From Chitinophagales bacterium 33-2 (GTDB taxonomy: Bacteria; Bacteroidota; Bacteroidia; Chitinophagales; Chitinophagaceae): a stretch of DNA of 64,000 nucleotides. The notes under the pieces were generated by a model. The model was not told the DNA's origin, ran no database searches, and saw only the letters and a list, made by a program, of their open reading frames with translations. Numbering within the stretch: the stretch's first letter is position 1; each line of letters starts with the position of its first letter. The DNA lies in contig MWYV01000036.1 in the NCBI GenBank assembly GCA_002050435.1, positions 1 to 64,000 on the forward strand, in the 5' to 3' direction. Below are positions 36,650 to 44,681 of the stretch, in pieces. The position numbers were made by a program, and so were the translations under genes.

Positions 36650-37669
36650 TTATTGATATTGTATGTAGATCGGTTTAGGCCTGAGGTTTAATATTTCTTC
36701 ACGCGTCATCAACTCTGCCTGGTTCGAGTATTCCGTATCATTTACATAAAACAGTTTAAATCCGGTGAACTGCACAGGTTGTGGGCTGATCCAGCTATAG
36801 TAGGTACTTTTCTTTTTTGCCGTATTTCCCCATCCATCCATATCCATAATAATTTGCAGTTCGGGGTAAAGTTTGATGTTTTTATAATTGGTGACCATGC
36901 CCTGGGTAAACCTGTGGATCATAAACATCTTTGCCGGCAGGTTGTGTTTTTTTACAAGTCCGGCCAGGTATTCTGTAATATAATTGATGTCTGCGGCATC
37001 CACTGTTCCGATCACGCTACCGGGTTTTTTATTTCCTTTTGCTTTCATAGCAAATTCAGGGTCGATCCCCAGGTGTACATTCGGCATCGACAAATATTTT
37101 TCCAGTGCAGGGATCTCAGATTCAAAATCACTAAGTCCAACCTGCACATCAAGAAATACTTCAGCATTAATTTCTTTCGCCCAGCTCAGTATCGTATCGA
37201 TTTGGGAATTGGGCATTCTGAAACGGTATTTTCCATCTTTACCCGGTGCTGCCTGGGCAGTAACACAGATATAGTGTAAGGCTGGTATGGCAGGTATGGT
37301 ACTGTCTGCATCAGTCCACTTCTGAACTTCATCCATCAGCCTTTTCATCATTTCCTGTTTGGGCCATTTACCCAATGCGCCCATCCTGTTTGAATACAGG
37401 TTACCATAATAGGCAATCACACGTTTGAAAGGTAGTATGGCACCAGGAACAGGGTAGGGTTCCATAACAGGCCATCTGCCGGTTGTATCGCCATTCGCCA
37501 GGTTGTTTTGTAAGTCACGGTAAGTTGCTGAATCCAGTCGGGGTTCCTGAGGACCTGCTGGCACATTGTTTTGAGTAGAATCAGAAGAAGCGGTTTGGGT
37601 TTTTTCGGAATTACTGTTATTACAGGCAACCATTCCTGCAAGGCAAAAAAGAAAAATAAAGTTTTTCAT
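36650..37669 (-). CDS. Lipoprotein of unknown function, possible TIM-barrel fold
   Basis: A 339-residue lipoprotein with signal MKNFIFLFCLAGMVAC and a Ser/Thr/Gln-rich linker. The body contains VIAYYGNLYSNRMGALGKWP, ALHYICVTAQAAPG, INAEVFLDVQVG, VHLGIDPEFAM and IIMDMDGWGN. The regular alternation of hydrophobic strands ending in acidic residues looks like a glycoside-hydrolase-like TIM barrel, but I cannot assign a family or substrate. It is probably anchored in the envelope. It converges with the sigma/anti-sigma pair. Confidence 0.72.
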   Translation of the reverse strand: MKNFIFLFCLAGMVACNNSNSEKTQTASSDSTQNNVPAGPQEPRLDSATYRDLQNNLANGDTTGRWPVMEPYPVPGAILPFKRVIAYYGNLYSNRMGALGKWPKQEMMKRLMDEVQKWTDADSTIPAIPALHYICVTAQAAPGKDGKYRFRMPNSQIDTILSWAKEINAEVFLDVQVGLSDFESEIPALEKYLSMPNVHLGIDPEFAMKAKGNKKPGSVIGTVDAADINYITEYLAGLVKKHNLPAKMFMIHRFTQGMVTNYKNIKLYPELQIIMDMDGWGNTAKKKSTYYSWISPQPVQFTGFKLFYVNDTEYSNQAELMTREEILNLRPKPIYIQYQ

Positions 37670-37770
37670 TATTATGATATAACCGAAGGAAAATTTAAAT
37701 GATCCGGTATAAAACGGAAATTAAATGAAAGCGCTGGTATTTAATAATTTATCTCTTAAAAATCTGTAGC

Positions 37771-37787
37771 TGGCATAAGATTTACAT
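37771..37787 (+). promoter_or_regulatory. Shared 17-nt upstream motif, copy A
   Basis: TGGCATAAGATTTACAT, identical over 17 nt to copy B at 38918-38934. The GG lies 37 bases before the ATG at 37809, a distance typical for a promoter. The TGGCA start resembles a sigma-54 -24 element, but the -12 part reads TTTAC instead of TTTGC. Confidence 0.5.
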
Positions 37788-37808
37788 CCATAAAAGAAAT
37801 GATGGATT

Positions 37809-38048
37809 ATGAAAAATGAAGAAACAGGTCGTAACAGACCTTCAGAAGTTGGGCGAAATAAGGACCCCAACCTAAGAGATTATTCAGGCCAGCAGCCGGG
37901 AACGAACACCATCAGTTCGAGTGAATCAGATGAGGGCAACCAAAAATTGTCGGAAACAGCAAAAGATGGGTTTAATGAAGACCGACCGGATCCGCGAGCA
38001 GACAGAAACCTGGACGAAGTAAATGATGATGAAGACAGGGTATATTAA
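37809..38048 (+). CDS. Small disordered hydrophilic protein
   Basis: A 79-residue protein made almost entirely of polar and charged residues (MKNEETGRNRPSEVGRNK ... DEDRVY). It lacks Cys, Trp, signal peptide and hydrophobic segments, so it should be intrinsically disordered. I do not recognise a named family. The upstream motif shared with another small-protein gene and the neighbouring KGG stress protein suggest a stress-protective role by association only. Confidence 0.7.
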   Translation: MKNEETGRNRPSEVGRNKDPNLRDYSGQQPGTNTISSSESDEGNQKLSETAKDGFNEDRPDPRADRNLDEVNDDEDRVY

Positions 38049-38099
38049 TTAGAAGCACTGGTTGCCCAGTGCTTCAATTTTTTCTTTTGCCCAAAAAAC

Positions 38100-38453
38100 T
38101 TAACTGGTGGTTTCGTTGTTCTTCTGACTTCTTTTGCTTCCCGAGCTTTGACCTCCCCTTCTTCCGATCTCACTCATGTGCTCACGGTTCTGACTCACAA
38201 TTTGTCCACCTTTCCTGCCTGCGGCCCTGGCTTCTTCACTGCTCCACTCATGCGCAACACCCTGCTTGTGTGCGGCCCTGCCACCTTCACTTGCAATTTG
38301 TCTTTGCTTTTGCGGATCCATAGCTGCAAAACCTCTGTGAGAACTTCTGCTTTTCTGAGACTGCCCATCATTCCTTTCCTGGGGATGCTGGTTTTCTTTT
38401 GCTGATCCAGGTTCTCTGTTCCCCTGGAATTCATTTTGACCTCTTTCTTCCAT
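38100..38453 (-). CDS. KGG-repeat general stress protein
   Basis: A 117-residue hydrophilic protein with repeated KGG/Con-10-type units: RGFAAMDPQKQRQIASEGGRAAH, ARAAGRKGGQIVS and SEIGRRGGQSS. This stress_KGG family includes proteins induced by general stress or conidiation in other organisms. Low-complexity N- and C-terminal tails flank the repeats. A variant of the shared upstream motif (TGGGATAGAATTTAAAT, 13 of 17 matches) lies on the minus strand at 38480-38496, with the GG about 42 bases before the ATG. Confidence 0.9.
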   Translation of the reverse strand: MEERGQNEFQGNREPGSAKENQHPQERNDGQSQKSRSSHRGFAAMDPQKQRQIASEGGRAAHKQGVAHEWSSEEARAAGRKGGQIVSQNREHMSEIGRRGGQSSGSKRSQKNNETTS

Positions 38454-38627
38454 AACGCACTATTTTTTAAATGGTTAGAATTTAAATTCTATCCCAACAA
38501 AATGATGCCTAAGAAGATTCTGCCTTTATACCTGATTTGCTGGGCAATATTTTGTATAATAATCATCAATTTGAGTAATAAAGGGGTAAAAGCACCCACT
38601 TTAAGGATACTAGAAATTTTACGGCAA

Positions 38628-38897
38628 TTACTTCCTGATTTCAAACGATAAAGCGGCGCAATCCGGGACTTCTATAATTTCTACATCAGCAACAAAAGCA
38701 CCCGCCGGCCCGGTTTTACACCAGTTGGCAAATGCCTGAACAGCTGCTTCACTTCCAGAGACAAAAGCTTCAACATCACCATCAACAGTGTTCCGAATCC
38801 AGCCGCCTGCATGCAATGCATCAGCTTTCTTTTTTGCAGAAGCCCGAAAAAAAACACCTTGCACTTTTCCTTTTATCAAAATTTTCAATGCCGCCAT
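38628..38897 (-). CDS. Acylphosphatase
   Basis: An 89-residue protein of normal acylphosphatase length with the phosphate-binding loop GKVQGVFFRASAKKKA (catalytic Arg) and the WIRNTVDGDVEAFVSG segment (catalytic Asn). It hydrolyses carboxyl-phosphate bonds such as acetyl phosphate or 1,3-bisphosphoglycerate in the cytoplasm. It is transcribed toward the KGG-protein gene and divergently from the 59-residue small-protein gene. Confidence 0.95.
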   Translation of the reverse strand: MAALKILIKGKVQGVFFRASAKKKADALHAGGWIRNTVDGDVEAFVSGSEAAVQAFANWCKTGPAGAFVADVEIIEVPDCAALSFEIRK

Positions 38898-38917
38898 ACT
38901 GCAAAGATGAAACGTTA

Positions 38918-38934
38918 TGGCATAAGATTTACAT
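38918..38934 (+). promoter_or_regulatory. Shared 17-nt upstream motif, copy B
   Basis: TGGCATAAGATTTACAT, identical to copy A at 37771-37787. Its GG lies 40 bases before the ATG at 38959, in the divergent gap shared with the acylphosphatase gene. Confidence 0.5.
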
Positions 38935-38958
38935 GATTTAAATAAAGCAAAACATTAC

Positions 38959-39138
38959 ATGAACCAAATCACAGAACATAAAGAAAAAAAACAGCAGCCA
39001 GAAGAAAAACAGCAGGTGGCAGTAAACCCTAATCCGCGTGCCAATGAAAACATCAGGGAAAGAACAGAAACGGAGCAGGTGAACAATAACAACAACAGCC
39101 AGGTAGGATCAGAGATCACAGACGGTGAGGCTGGATAA
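38959..39138 (+). CDS. 59-residue hydrophilic protein (below ORF-track cutoff)
   Basis: Reading from the ATG gives MNQITEHKEKKQQPEEKQQ and ends ITDGEAG before TAA. It is rich in Gln, Glu, Lys and Asn, with a run of five Asn, and lacks hydrophobic segments, so it is probably disordered. The exact copy of the shared motif 24 bases upstream supports it as a real gene. The next small gene starts 10 bases after its stop. No known family recognised. Confidence 0.6.
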   Translation: MNQITEHKEKKQQPEEKQQVAVNPNPRANENIRERTETEQVNNNNNSQVGSEITDGEAG

Positions 39139-39148
39139 AAATTTAATT

Positions 39149-39340
39149 ATGAAAAACGATAAGAAAAATACCGACAACGAAACAAAGATCTACCTCACAC
39201 CGGACAGCACATTGCAAACGCCTGAAGAAAAAGCACATGATGCTTCCATAGATCCAAGGAAAGACGACACGATTTCCGTTTCAAGAGATGACCCGCAGGA
39301 TGATGAACTGACCAATAGTGAAAGAAACACCAAGGATTAA
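39149..39340 (+). CDS. 63-residue acidic hydrophilic protein
   Basis: I start at the ATG at 39149 (MKNDKKNTDNETKIYL) since the track's upstream start lies inside the preceding gene. The protein is rich in Asp, Glu, Lys and Thr, without Cys, Trp or membrane helix, and ends SERNTKD. With the gene 10 bases upstream it appears to form a two-gene unit of small disordered proteins. Family unknown. Confidence 0.6.
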   Translation: MKNDKKNTDNETKIYLTPDSTLQTPEEKAHDASIDPRKDDTISVSRDDPQDDELTNSERNTKD

Positions 39341-39352
39341 CACCCGGTTTCT

Positions 39353-39868
39353 TTAGCGGGGGAATTTATCTTTTCTCTGGTTCCTGATCATCGTTCCAAA
39401 ATCGGTTTTCCTGGTAAATGCTTCTATTACGAGGGCCATTCTTTTTGCAATCGTGTCATCAGTTTTTGCACTGAGGATCCATTTAATGAAATAATTTCTT
39501 TCACCTTGTTTTAACTGCATAAAATAATTCAAAGCCTCCTGCTCCTGTTCAAGGCACTCCATCAAGTCTGGTGGGAGCTCAGGAAGTGAATGATCTTTTT
39601 CAAGTTGCAGTTCCACCATCGCCCCTTCCTTTTTCCTGATCTTTTTCCTGATATCGGCATTGACAGGAAGGATATATTTCCCTGCTCCCATAGGTATCAG
39701 GGCAATGCCAGGGAACAATAAGCCGTCAATGTGCACTTTCACACGAAAAGACCTTTTATCATTTCCATTTAATTCAACAGCAACAGCAGCAGGAACTTCA
39801 ACATAACGCCATCCTGTTTTTTCGCCCTTATCTTCAAATTTTTTAATGGCAGTTTCTAACCTGATCAT
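39353..39868 (-). CDS. YdeI/OmpD-associated-type protein with DUF1905 domain
   Basis: A 171-residue cytoplasmic protein. The N-terminal half (TGWRYVEVPAAVAVEL ... FRVKVHIDG) is a DUF1905-type beta-barrel-like domain, and the C-terminal helical part (EALNYFMQLKQGERNYFIKWILSAKTDDTIAKR) fits the YdeI/OmpD-associated family, linked to cationic peptide or bacteriocin resistance in some bacteria. Biochemical activity is unknown. It is divergent from the receiver-like gene with a 74-base gap. Confidence 0.8.
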   Translation of the reverse strand: MIRLETAIKKFEDKGEKTGWRYVEVPAAVAVELNGNDKRSFRVKVHIDGLLFPGIALIPMGAGKYILPVNADIRKKIRKKEGAMVELQLEKDHSLPELPPDLMECLEQEQEALNYFMQLKQGERNYFIKWILSAKTDDTIAKRMALVIEAFTRKTDFGTMIRNQRKDKFPR

Positions 39869-39893
39869 GATTTAAAATAAATTAGTTTGTTTG

Positions 39894-39910
39894 CGGCAAA
39901 AGATTTGCAC
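39894..39910 (+). promoter_or_regulatory. Shared upstream motif variant with sigma-54-like spacing
   Basis: CGGCAAAAGATTTGCAC matches copies A and B at 13 of 17 positions. Here GG and GC are separated by exactly ten bases, as in sigma-54 -24/-12 promoters. The GG lies 48 bases before the ATG at 39943. Confidence 0.4.
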
Positions 39911-39942
39911 AGATGATGGAGAACAAAGTTTTGAAATTTTAA

Positions 39943-40326
39943 ATGATTGCTATGAATAAAAATATGCAAACGGTTCTGATTTGTCATAACGACTTCGGAT
40001 ATCTGAATAAAGTACAGAAAGCTCTTGAGGAAAAAGGCTTTGATGTAGATTCTATAGAAAATGCTGCTGATCTTGTACTTACTGGGATCCGCCTCCACCC
40101 TTCAGTTATTGTTGTCAATCCGGACATGAAAGCTTTTAATGAACAGGGTGTTTGCAAACACCTGATTCAGGAAAAAGGAATCCAGGTAATTCTTGTAATA
40201 GATAAACATTCTACAACAAGAGCAATGGTGGGGGATTGTACTATAGAAGATACAGTGGATGTGAATACAGACCTGAATGCACTGGCCAATTTGATCAAAA
40301 AGCACATATCCGTACATCAAGATTAA
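39943..40326 (+). CDS. Degenerate receiver-like (CheY-fold) protein
   Basis: A 127-residue single domain with the alternating strand-helix pattern of response-regulator receivers (TVLICHNDFGYLNKVQKALEEKGF, then VIVVNPDMKAFNEQGVCKHL, then IQVILVIDKHS). The phosphoacceptor position in the third strand is Asn59 (VVNPDM) instead of Asp, the N-terminal acidic pair is reduced to Asn-Asp, and the conserved Lys of strand 5 is not visible. It is therefore a pseudo-receiver that probably works without phosphorylation. An alternative ATG is at 39952. No kinase is adjacent. Confidence 0.75.
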   Translation: MIAMNKNMQTVLICHNDFGYLNKVQKALEEKGFDVDSIENAADLVLTGIRLHPSVIVVNPDMKAFNEQGVCKHLIQEKGIQVILVIDKHSTTRAMVGDCTIEDTVDVNTDLNALANLIKKHISVHQD

Positions 40327-40366
40327 TTAATGGCACCAGATTGGTGAAAGGGATGAAAACGATACT

Positions 40367-41584
40367 ATGAGTAGGATGAACCTGGGTGGCAAGTTTATGT
40401 TCGCTACCGGAATTGAAAACAGTTACCCCACGATTCAACTTCCTGATGGCAGCACTAAAAGAGTGGATGAAATGGAAAAGTGCGGCCACTATAAATACTG
40501 GGATCTTGATTTCAACCTCACAAAGGACCTGGGGATCGATTTTTTAAGGTATGGGCCACCTTATTTTTCTACCCATCTGTCGCCGGGAAAGTATGACTGG
40601 GAATTTACCGACAGAACTTTTGCGAAGTTGAAAGAACTGGATATTACGCCAATTGTTGACCTCCTGCATTTTGGTGTACCCGACTGGATGGGCAATTTTC
40701 AAAACCCGGATTTCCCTGAGTTATTTGCAGAATATGCAGGCGCATTCGCAGAACGGTTTCCCTACCTTCAACTCTATACACCCGTCAATGAGATCTTCAT
40801 TACCGCAATGTTTTCAGGACAGTATGGCTGGTGGAATGAAAGACTTACTTCTGATCTTGGTTTTGTAACGGCTTTAAAACATTTGTGCAAGGCGAACGTA
40901 CTGGCCATGCATGCGATCTTGAAAGTGCAACCCCAGGCAGTATTTATTCAAAGTGAATCTTCTGAATATTTTCATCCCATGCGCCCCGAAGTGCAGCAAC
41001 ATGCAAATTTTCTTAACCGCAAAAGGTTTCTTGCCCTTGACCTGACTTATGGTTTTCCGATGTCGGTTCAGATGTATGAATACCTCCGCGATAACGGAAT
41101 GAGCTGGGAAGAATTTCACTGGTTTGAACACAACCAGGTGAAAGCAAGATGCATTTTAGGAAATGATTATTATGCTACAAATGAACACCTGGTTTTACCT
41201 AATGGAGCCACACAGGCTTCAGGTGAAATTTTTGGTTATTATGTGATCACTCACCAGTATTACAACAGGTACAGGTTGCCCATTATGCATACCGAAACCA
41301 ATATGAAAATGCCCGACTCGGTTAATTGGCTATACAGGCAATGGGCTAATTTACACAGATTGAAACAGGATGGTGTACCGATCATTGGTTTTACATGGTA
41401 TAGCCTTACCCACCAGGTAGACTGGGATACCGCTTTAAGAGAAGATAACGGAAGGGTGCATGAAGTAGGTTTATTTGATCTTGACAGGAACATTATGCCT
41501 GCCGGTCATGCTTATAAAAAACTGATCAGCCAGTGGAAAGATGTACTGGAAAGGGAAAGTTTTGGAATGGTATATACGCAGTGA
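40367..41584 (+). CDS. Glycoside hydrolase family 1-like protein
   Basis: A 405-residue clan-A TIM-barrel hydrolase. The acid/base Glu lies at YTPVNE (Glu142) and the putative nucleophile at MHTETN (Glu310). These replace the common TFNE and TENG forms. YWDLDFNLTKDLGIDFLRYG near the N-terminus is GH1-like. It is shorter than typical 440-480-residue GH1 enzymes and has no signal peptide, so it is cytoplasmic. Bacterial relatives often sit in polysaccharide or glycosyl-processing loci; here it is alone in a stress-like region. Substrate unknown. Confidence 0.82.
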   Translation: MSRMNLGGKFMFATGIENSYPTIQLPDGSTKRVDEMEKCGHYKYWDLDFNLTKDLGIDFLRYGPPYFSTHLSPGKYDWEFTDRTFAKLKELDITPIVDLLHFGVPDWMGNFQNPDFPELFAEYAGAFAERFPYLQLYTPVNEIFITAMFSGQYGWWNERLTSDLGFVTALKHLCKANVLAMHAILKVQPQAVFIQSESSEYFHPMRPEVQQHANFLNRKRFLALDLTYGFPMSVQMYEYLRDNGMSWEEFHWFEHNQVKARCILGNDYYATNEHLVLPNGATQASGEIFGYYVITHQYYNRYRLPIMHTETNMKMPDSVNWLYRQWANLHRLKQDGVPIIGFTWYSLTHQVDWDTALREDNGRVHEVGLFDLDRNIMPAGHAYKKLISQWKDVLERESFGMVYTQ

Positions 41585-41601
41585 GGAAGATAAGTAAGGT
41601 A

Positions 41602-41631
41602 AGAGGTTTGAGGTTTGGAGGTTTGGAGGTT
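41602..41631. repeat. Short imperfect repeat of GAGGTTTG
   Basis: Four imperfect consecutive copies of GAGGTTTG in the short gap between the GH1-like gene and the convergent hypothetical gene. Probably slippage-derived; no function inferred. Confidence 0.5.
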
Positions 41632-42070
41632 ATGAAGACGATTGTATTGAAGGGAAAAGAAATTTTAAAAAACTGCTTTGAATAAAAGATTTCTTTTCCT
41701 TGATTTTTAATAATCCTGAAGCTTTATACTGCGCCAGTTCTCCATTTACGCTGGCATGAATGGCCGATTCAAAATCATGCAGGGCAATGGCCATTTCGGC
41801 ATCATCATAAAAAGATTGTCCATTTACATGCACCGCATGTAAACTCACCCTGGTAAATTCCTCGTTCAGTGGCAGCACCGTAATGTCAACAAAATATTCC
41901 CTTCTTTTGGATGGATGAACATAATAAAATCTGAGCGAGTCGATCATCCGGTTTTCTGCATATAACTCGATGTGGTCGAGGTGAAAAGGCAGGGATAAAA
42001 TGCTGTTCCTGGTTTTAATTTCACCTGCATTCACAAAAGATTCGCGTGAAAGAAAGTTTTGACGGGGCAT
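41630..42070 (-). CDS. Hypothetical protein, 146 residues
   Basis: I recognise no domain. The sequence has amphipathic strands and one aromatic-rich stretch (MIDSLRFYYVHPSKRREYFVDITVLPL), a central segment EEFTRVSLHAVHVNGQSFYDD, and a basic tail with KIKEKKSF. There is no signal peptide, membrane helix or Cys pair, so it should be cytoplasmic. It converges on the GH1-like gene and diverges from thioredoxin. The steady codon use and the normal start make it a probable real gene. Confidence 0.6.
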   Translation of the reverse strand: MPRQNFLSRESFVNAGEIKTRNSILSLPFHLDHIELYAENRMIDSLRFYYVHPSKRREYFVDITVLPLNEEFTRVSLHAVHVNGQSFYDDAEMAIALHDFESAIHASVNGELAQYKASGLLKIKEKKSFIQSSFLKFLFPSIQSSS

Positions 42071-42228
42071 GGGTTTTCATTTTTAGATGAAGGATTCAAT
42101 GCAAATTACAATGCATACCTTTTAAAATCAATCGGTAAACACCCTGATTTCCGTTCGTAAAATCCCCCTAATCATACAGGCCAGGGTATAAATTAAACCA
42201 GTAATCTCGGATAAATTTACAGAAATCA

Positions 42229-42660
42229 ATGATTGTCAAACTGGTAGGAACGGGGATTATGGCACCCTGTTTGTACCCCAAGCCCATGGCAATAAAACAC
42301 TTAAATTACCAGGATTTCAGGCAGGACGTATTTGACTTTGAATCCGGGCAGGAATGGAAATATGCAGGATCGCTGCCTGCTATTATCGACTTTTATGCAG
42401 ACTGGTGTGGCCCATGCAAAGCGCTTTCTCCCATTCTTGAAGAACTTTCAGAAAATTATGAGGGAAAACTGATGATTTATAAAATTGATACCGAAAAAGA
42501 AGCAGAGTTATCTTCTTTGTTTGGCATCCAAAGTATTCCCACGCTGTTATTTATTCCAATGGATGGAGCTCCAATGATGCAGAAAGGTGCAGTACCTAAA
42601 AATGTTTTGGAACAGGTGATCGAAAAAAAGCTGCTGGTTAAAGAAAAAAATACAGGGTAA
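42229..42660 (+). CDS. Thioredoxin
   Basis: A 143-residue protein with a complete thioredoxin fold: IIDFYADWCGPCKALSPIL carries the WCGPC redox site (Cys60 and Cys63 from this start), and the cis-proline lies in GIQSIPTLLFI. It reduces protein disulfides in the cytoplasm. The N-terminus is about 20 residues longer than usual. An ATG at 42286 (MAIKHLNYQDF) gives a standard length and may be the true start. Located in the stress-like region rather than beside thioredoxin reductase. Confidence 0.92.
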   Translation: MIVKLVGTGIMAPCLYPKPMAIKHLNYQDFRQDVFDFESGQEWKYAGSLPAIIDFYADWCGPCKALSPILEELSENYEGKLMIYKIDTEKEAELSSLFGIQSIPTLLFIPMDGAPMMQKGAVPKNVLEQVIEKKLLVKEKNTG

Positions 42661-42694
42661 CGCCGTCTTGTTTGAACTGCGCGATGTAATGTTT

Positions 42695-42874
42695 CTAATT
42701 CATTTTATCTGAATGAGATTCTTTTGCATTTTCTTCTGATGGAGCCTTTTCATTTTCATTGGGAATTTGAGGGACGCCATCTGTTCCTACCTGCACAAAT
42801 GCATTGTCTGTATTCTTTAAAGGTGCATCCTGCTCCTGAAAATCATTGCTGATCTGATCTTTTTCCTTGTTCAT
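42695..42874 (-). CDS. Small acidic disordered protein, 59 residues
   Basis: I use the ATG at 42874 (MNKEKDQISNDFQEQDAPL) since the track start 16 codons upstream lies in a stretch that reads as another protein. It is rich in Glu, Asn, Lys and Ser and ends NAKESHSDKMN. It resembles the other small hydrophilic proteins of this region in size and composition. No family recognised. Its 5' end overlaps, in another frame, the start-less reading frame described next. Confidence 0.5.
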   Translation of the reverse strand: MNKEKDQISNDFQEQDAPLKNTDNAFVQVGTDGVPQIPNENEKAPSEENAKESHSDKMN

Positions 42875-43052
42875 AATTATTGTCTTTATCTTTTTTATTA
42901 AAATTTCCACCGAGCCCACCATGATCCATCCGCGCCTCCTGCCTGTCGATTACACTGATATCTAATTTCTTTGAAGCGTGAGGAGCACCTTCTTTTACTA
43001 TATCAGAAATTCTTCCTACCTCATTTCCAGCCTGATGTGCATTTTTATCCAG
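42843..43052 (-). pseudogene. Start-less 69-codon reading frame, possible remnant or CTG-start gene
   Basis: The minus strand reads LDKNAHQAGNEVGRISDIV, then KEGAPHASKKLDISVIDRQE, then ARMDHGGLGGNFNKKDK and a stop at 42843. The composition is protein-like, with hydrophobic positions and no stop. No ATG, GTG or TTG occurs before an in-frame TAG at 43059-43061; the only near-start is CTG at 43052. A partial copy of the shared motif (TGGCATAATCTTTTAGC) lies upstream at 43071-43087. Either a recent nonsense or frameshift mutation or an unusual start; not certain to be expressed. Confidence 0.4.
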
Positions 43053-43061
43053 ATTGCCCTA

Positions 43062-43396
43062 GCCTGAATTGCTAAAAGATTATGCCACTTCGATTACATT
43101 TTATAGCAAGCTGGAGTGACCACGGCTGGCACATACATTGCAATACTATTTCAGTGTTTCATACTTTAATAGTGAATGACACCTTTTGCAGTTATAAGTG
43201 CTTACGTTTTTTTAACTGCAGAGAGCCCCGAAAGGGGCTTTTCCAATCTTTTAGCCTTGAAAATCCAAAATAAACTATTTTAGGTGGTTCTTTACTTTCA
43301 TTATTTTAATCGAATGTGTGCAACTTTTTCGAGCAGTCTCAACGCTTGGCATAGAGATTGAAATAATAGGGTATCCTTAAACACCAATAAACAACC
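43062..43396. other. 335-base gap with one hairpin and a motif copy
   Basis: The track's 63-residue ORF here (43082-43273) has an implausible composition. I see a GNRA-loop hairpin at 43224-43239 and a copy of the shared motif (TGGCATAGAGATTGAAAT, one inserted base) at 43347-43364, 49 bases before the next start. Otherwise nothing recognised. Confidence 0.5.
43224..43242 (+). terminator. Terminator-like hairpin without an obvious upstream gene
   Basis: Stem agcccc / ggggct with a GAAA loop followed by TTTT. On the plus strand no convincing coding sequence precedes it, so it may end a small RNA or belong to an eroded gene. Confidence 0.55.
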
Positions 43397-44659
43397 ATGC
43401 GATTTACTACCCTTTTATTTGCAGGCATTATCAGCCTTGCATCCTGTAAAAAGAATACTACTCCAAATATCGAAGAGCCCATTGCAAACAATCAGTCCAT
43501 TTCATGGATTAAAAGCTTTGGCGGAACCAATTTTGACTTTTATAATGCTGCAATTCAAACATCTGCAGGAGATTACGTAGTTGCCGGCAGTTCGAGAAGT
43601 ACTGATGGTGACCTAACCGGTGCCAGGGTATCTTATGATGTATGGATCACCAGGATAAATGTCAATGGAGGAAAAGTCTGGAGCAAAGCTTACGGCGATA
43701 ACAGTGATGAATATGTAACCTCTATAGTTCAGACCAGTGACGGGGGCTATTTTATAGTGTATTACAGTGGATTCCCTTTATTACCTGTTGGGGGAACGCC
43801 TAATTATGCCTGGGGATTGAAAACCGATGCTGATGGAAATCTTCTATGGAAAAAACAACTTTCAACAAGCAATGATGCGCAACCATTTTCTGTGATCCTA
43901 ACAGGTGATGGAAATATGCTTGTTTCTGGATTTGCCTTTTACGAAGGAAGCAGAAAGGGGTGGGTTTCCAAGATCAATAACAATGGCGACAAGGTATGGG
44001 AAAAACATTTTGGAGGCGATGCTGAAGATATCTTTAATGGTGCTGTAAGAAGCGCTGACGGTGGGTTTGTACTTACTGGATACACAAAAAGCGCGAATGG
44101 AGATATGGAAAACAATAAGGGGCATTATGATGGCTGGATTTTAAAAACAGATGCCAACGGCAATAAATTATGGAGCAAAAGCTTTGGGGGCAGCAGTGAA
44201 GATAACCTGTCAAAAATTGTTGCAACTTCCGATGGTGGCTATATGGCAATTGGTTCCAGCAAAAGCAATAATGGCGATATAGGTTCCAACAAAGGGGGAT
44301 TTGACGCATGGATCATAAAAGTTGATGGCAATGGAAATAAACAATGGGTTAAAACTTATGGTGGAGGGAATGAAGAATATATGACAGGCTTGGTTCCTGC
44401 TCCTGGTGGTGGTTTTGCCGTGGGCGGATATACAAACAGTCATACTGGCGATGTATCCAGAACATCAGGCGACTACGGTGGCTGGTTGTTTAAAATAGAT
44501 AACAACGGGAACAAAACCAGTGCAAGTACCTATGGCGGCCCAGGTGATGAAGTATTGTATTCTCTTTCCAGCACCCAGGATGGTTACATCATTGCAGGTA
44601 CTACTTATTCATCATCCAATGGTTATGACGGATGGCTGGTGAAGGTGGGACAATTCTAA
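43397..44659 (+). CDS. Lipoprotein with beta-propeller-like repeats
   Basis: A 420-residue lipoprotein: signal MRFTTLLFAGIISLASC, then about seven repeats of roughly 50 residues. The repeats have the pattern W-x-K-x-FGG, D, TSDGGYxxxGxS, NGDxxxxxGxxD-WI-K-D-NGNxxW (for example TSDGGYMAIGSSKSNNGD). The regularity predicts a seven- or eight-bladed beta-propeller anchored in the envelope; similar repeats are annotated in Bacteroidota secreted proteins of unknown role. It has no sorting domain. A motif related to copies A and B is 33 bases upstream, and a terminator follows. Confidence 0.82.
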   Translation: MRFTTLLFAGIISLASCKKNTTPNIEEPIANNQSISWIKSFGGTNFDFYNAAIQTSAGDYVVAGSSRSTDGDLTGARVSYDVWITRINVNGGKVWSKAYGDNSDEYVTSIVQTSDGGYFIVYYSGFPLLPVGGTPNYAWGLKTDADGNLLWKKQLSTSNDAQPFSVILTGDGNMLVSGFAFYEGSRKGWVSKINNNGDKVWEKHFGGDAEDIFNGAVRSADGGFVLTGYTKSANGDMENNKGHYDGWILKTDANGNKLWSKSFGGSSEDNLSKIVATSDGGYMAIGSSKSNNGDIGSNKGGFDAWIIKVDGNGNKQWVKTYGGGNEEYMTGLVPAPGGGFAVGGYTNSHTGDVSRTSGDYGGWLFKIDNNGNKTSASTYGGPGDEVLYSLSSTQDGYIIAGTTYSSSNGYDGWLVKVGQF

Positions 44660-44681
44660 AGAAAACAACCTGATATAAATC

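Noticed and set aside
38436-38651. 71-residue plus-strand ORF with a hydrophobic stretch (LPLYLICWAIFCIIIINL)
   Set aside because: It overlaps the start region of the KGG gene and the 3' end of acylphosphatase on the other strand; a small membrane protein from 38499 or 38502 is possible but I have no supporting signal.
43082-43273. 63-residue plus-strand ORF
   Set aside because: Composition rich in Cys, His and Trp is atypical, its first bases overlap the motif copy of the minus strand, and the hairpin at 43224 lies inside it.
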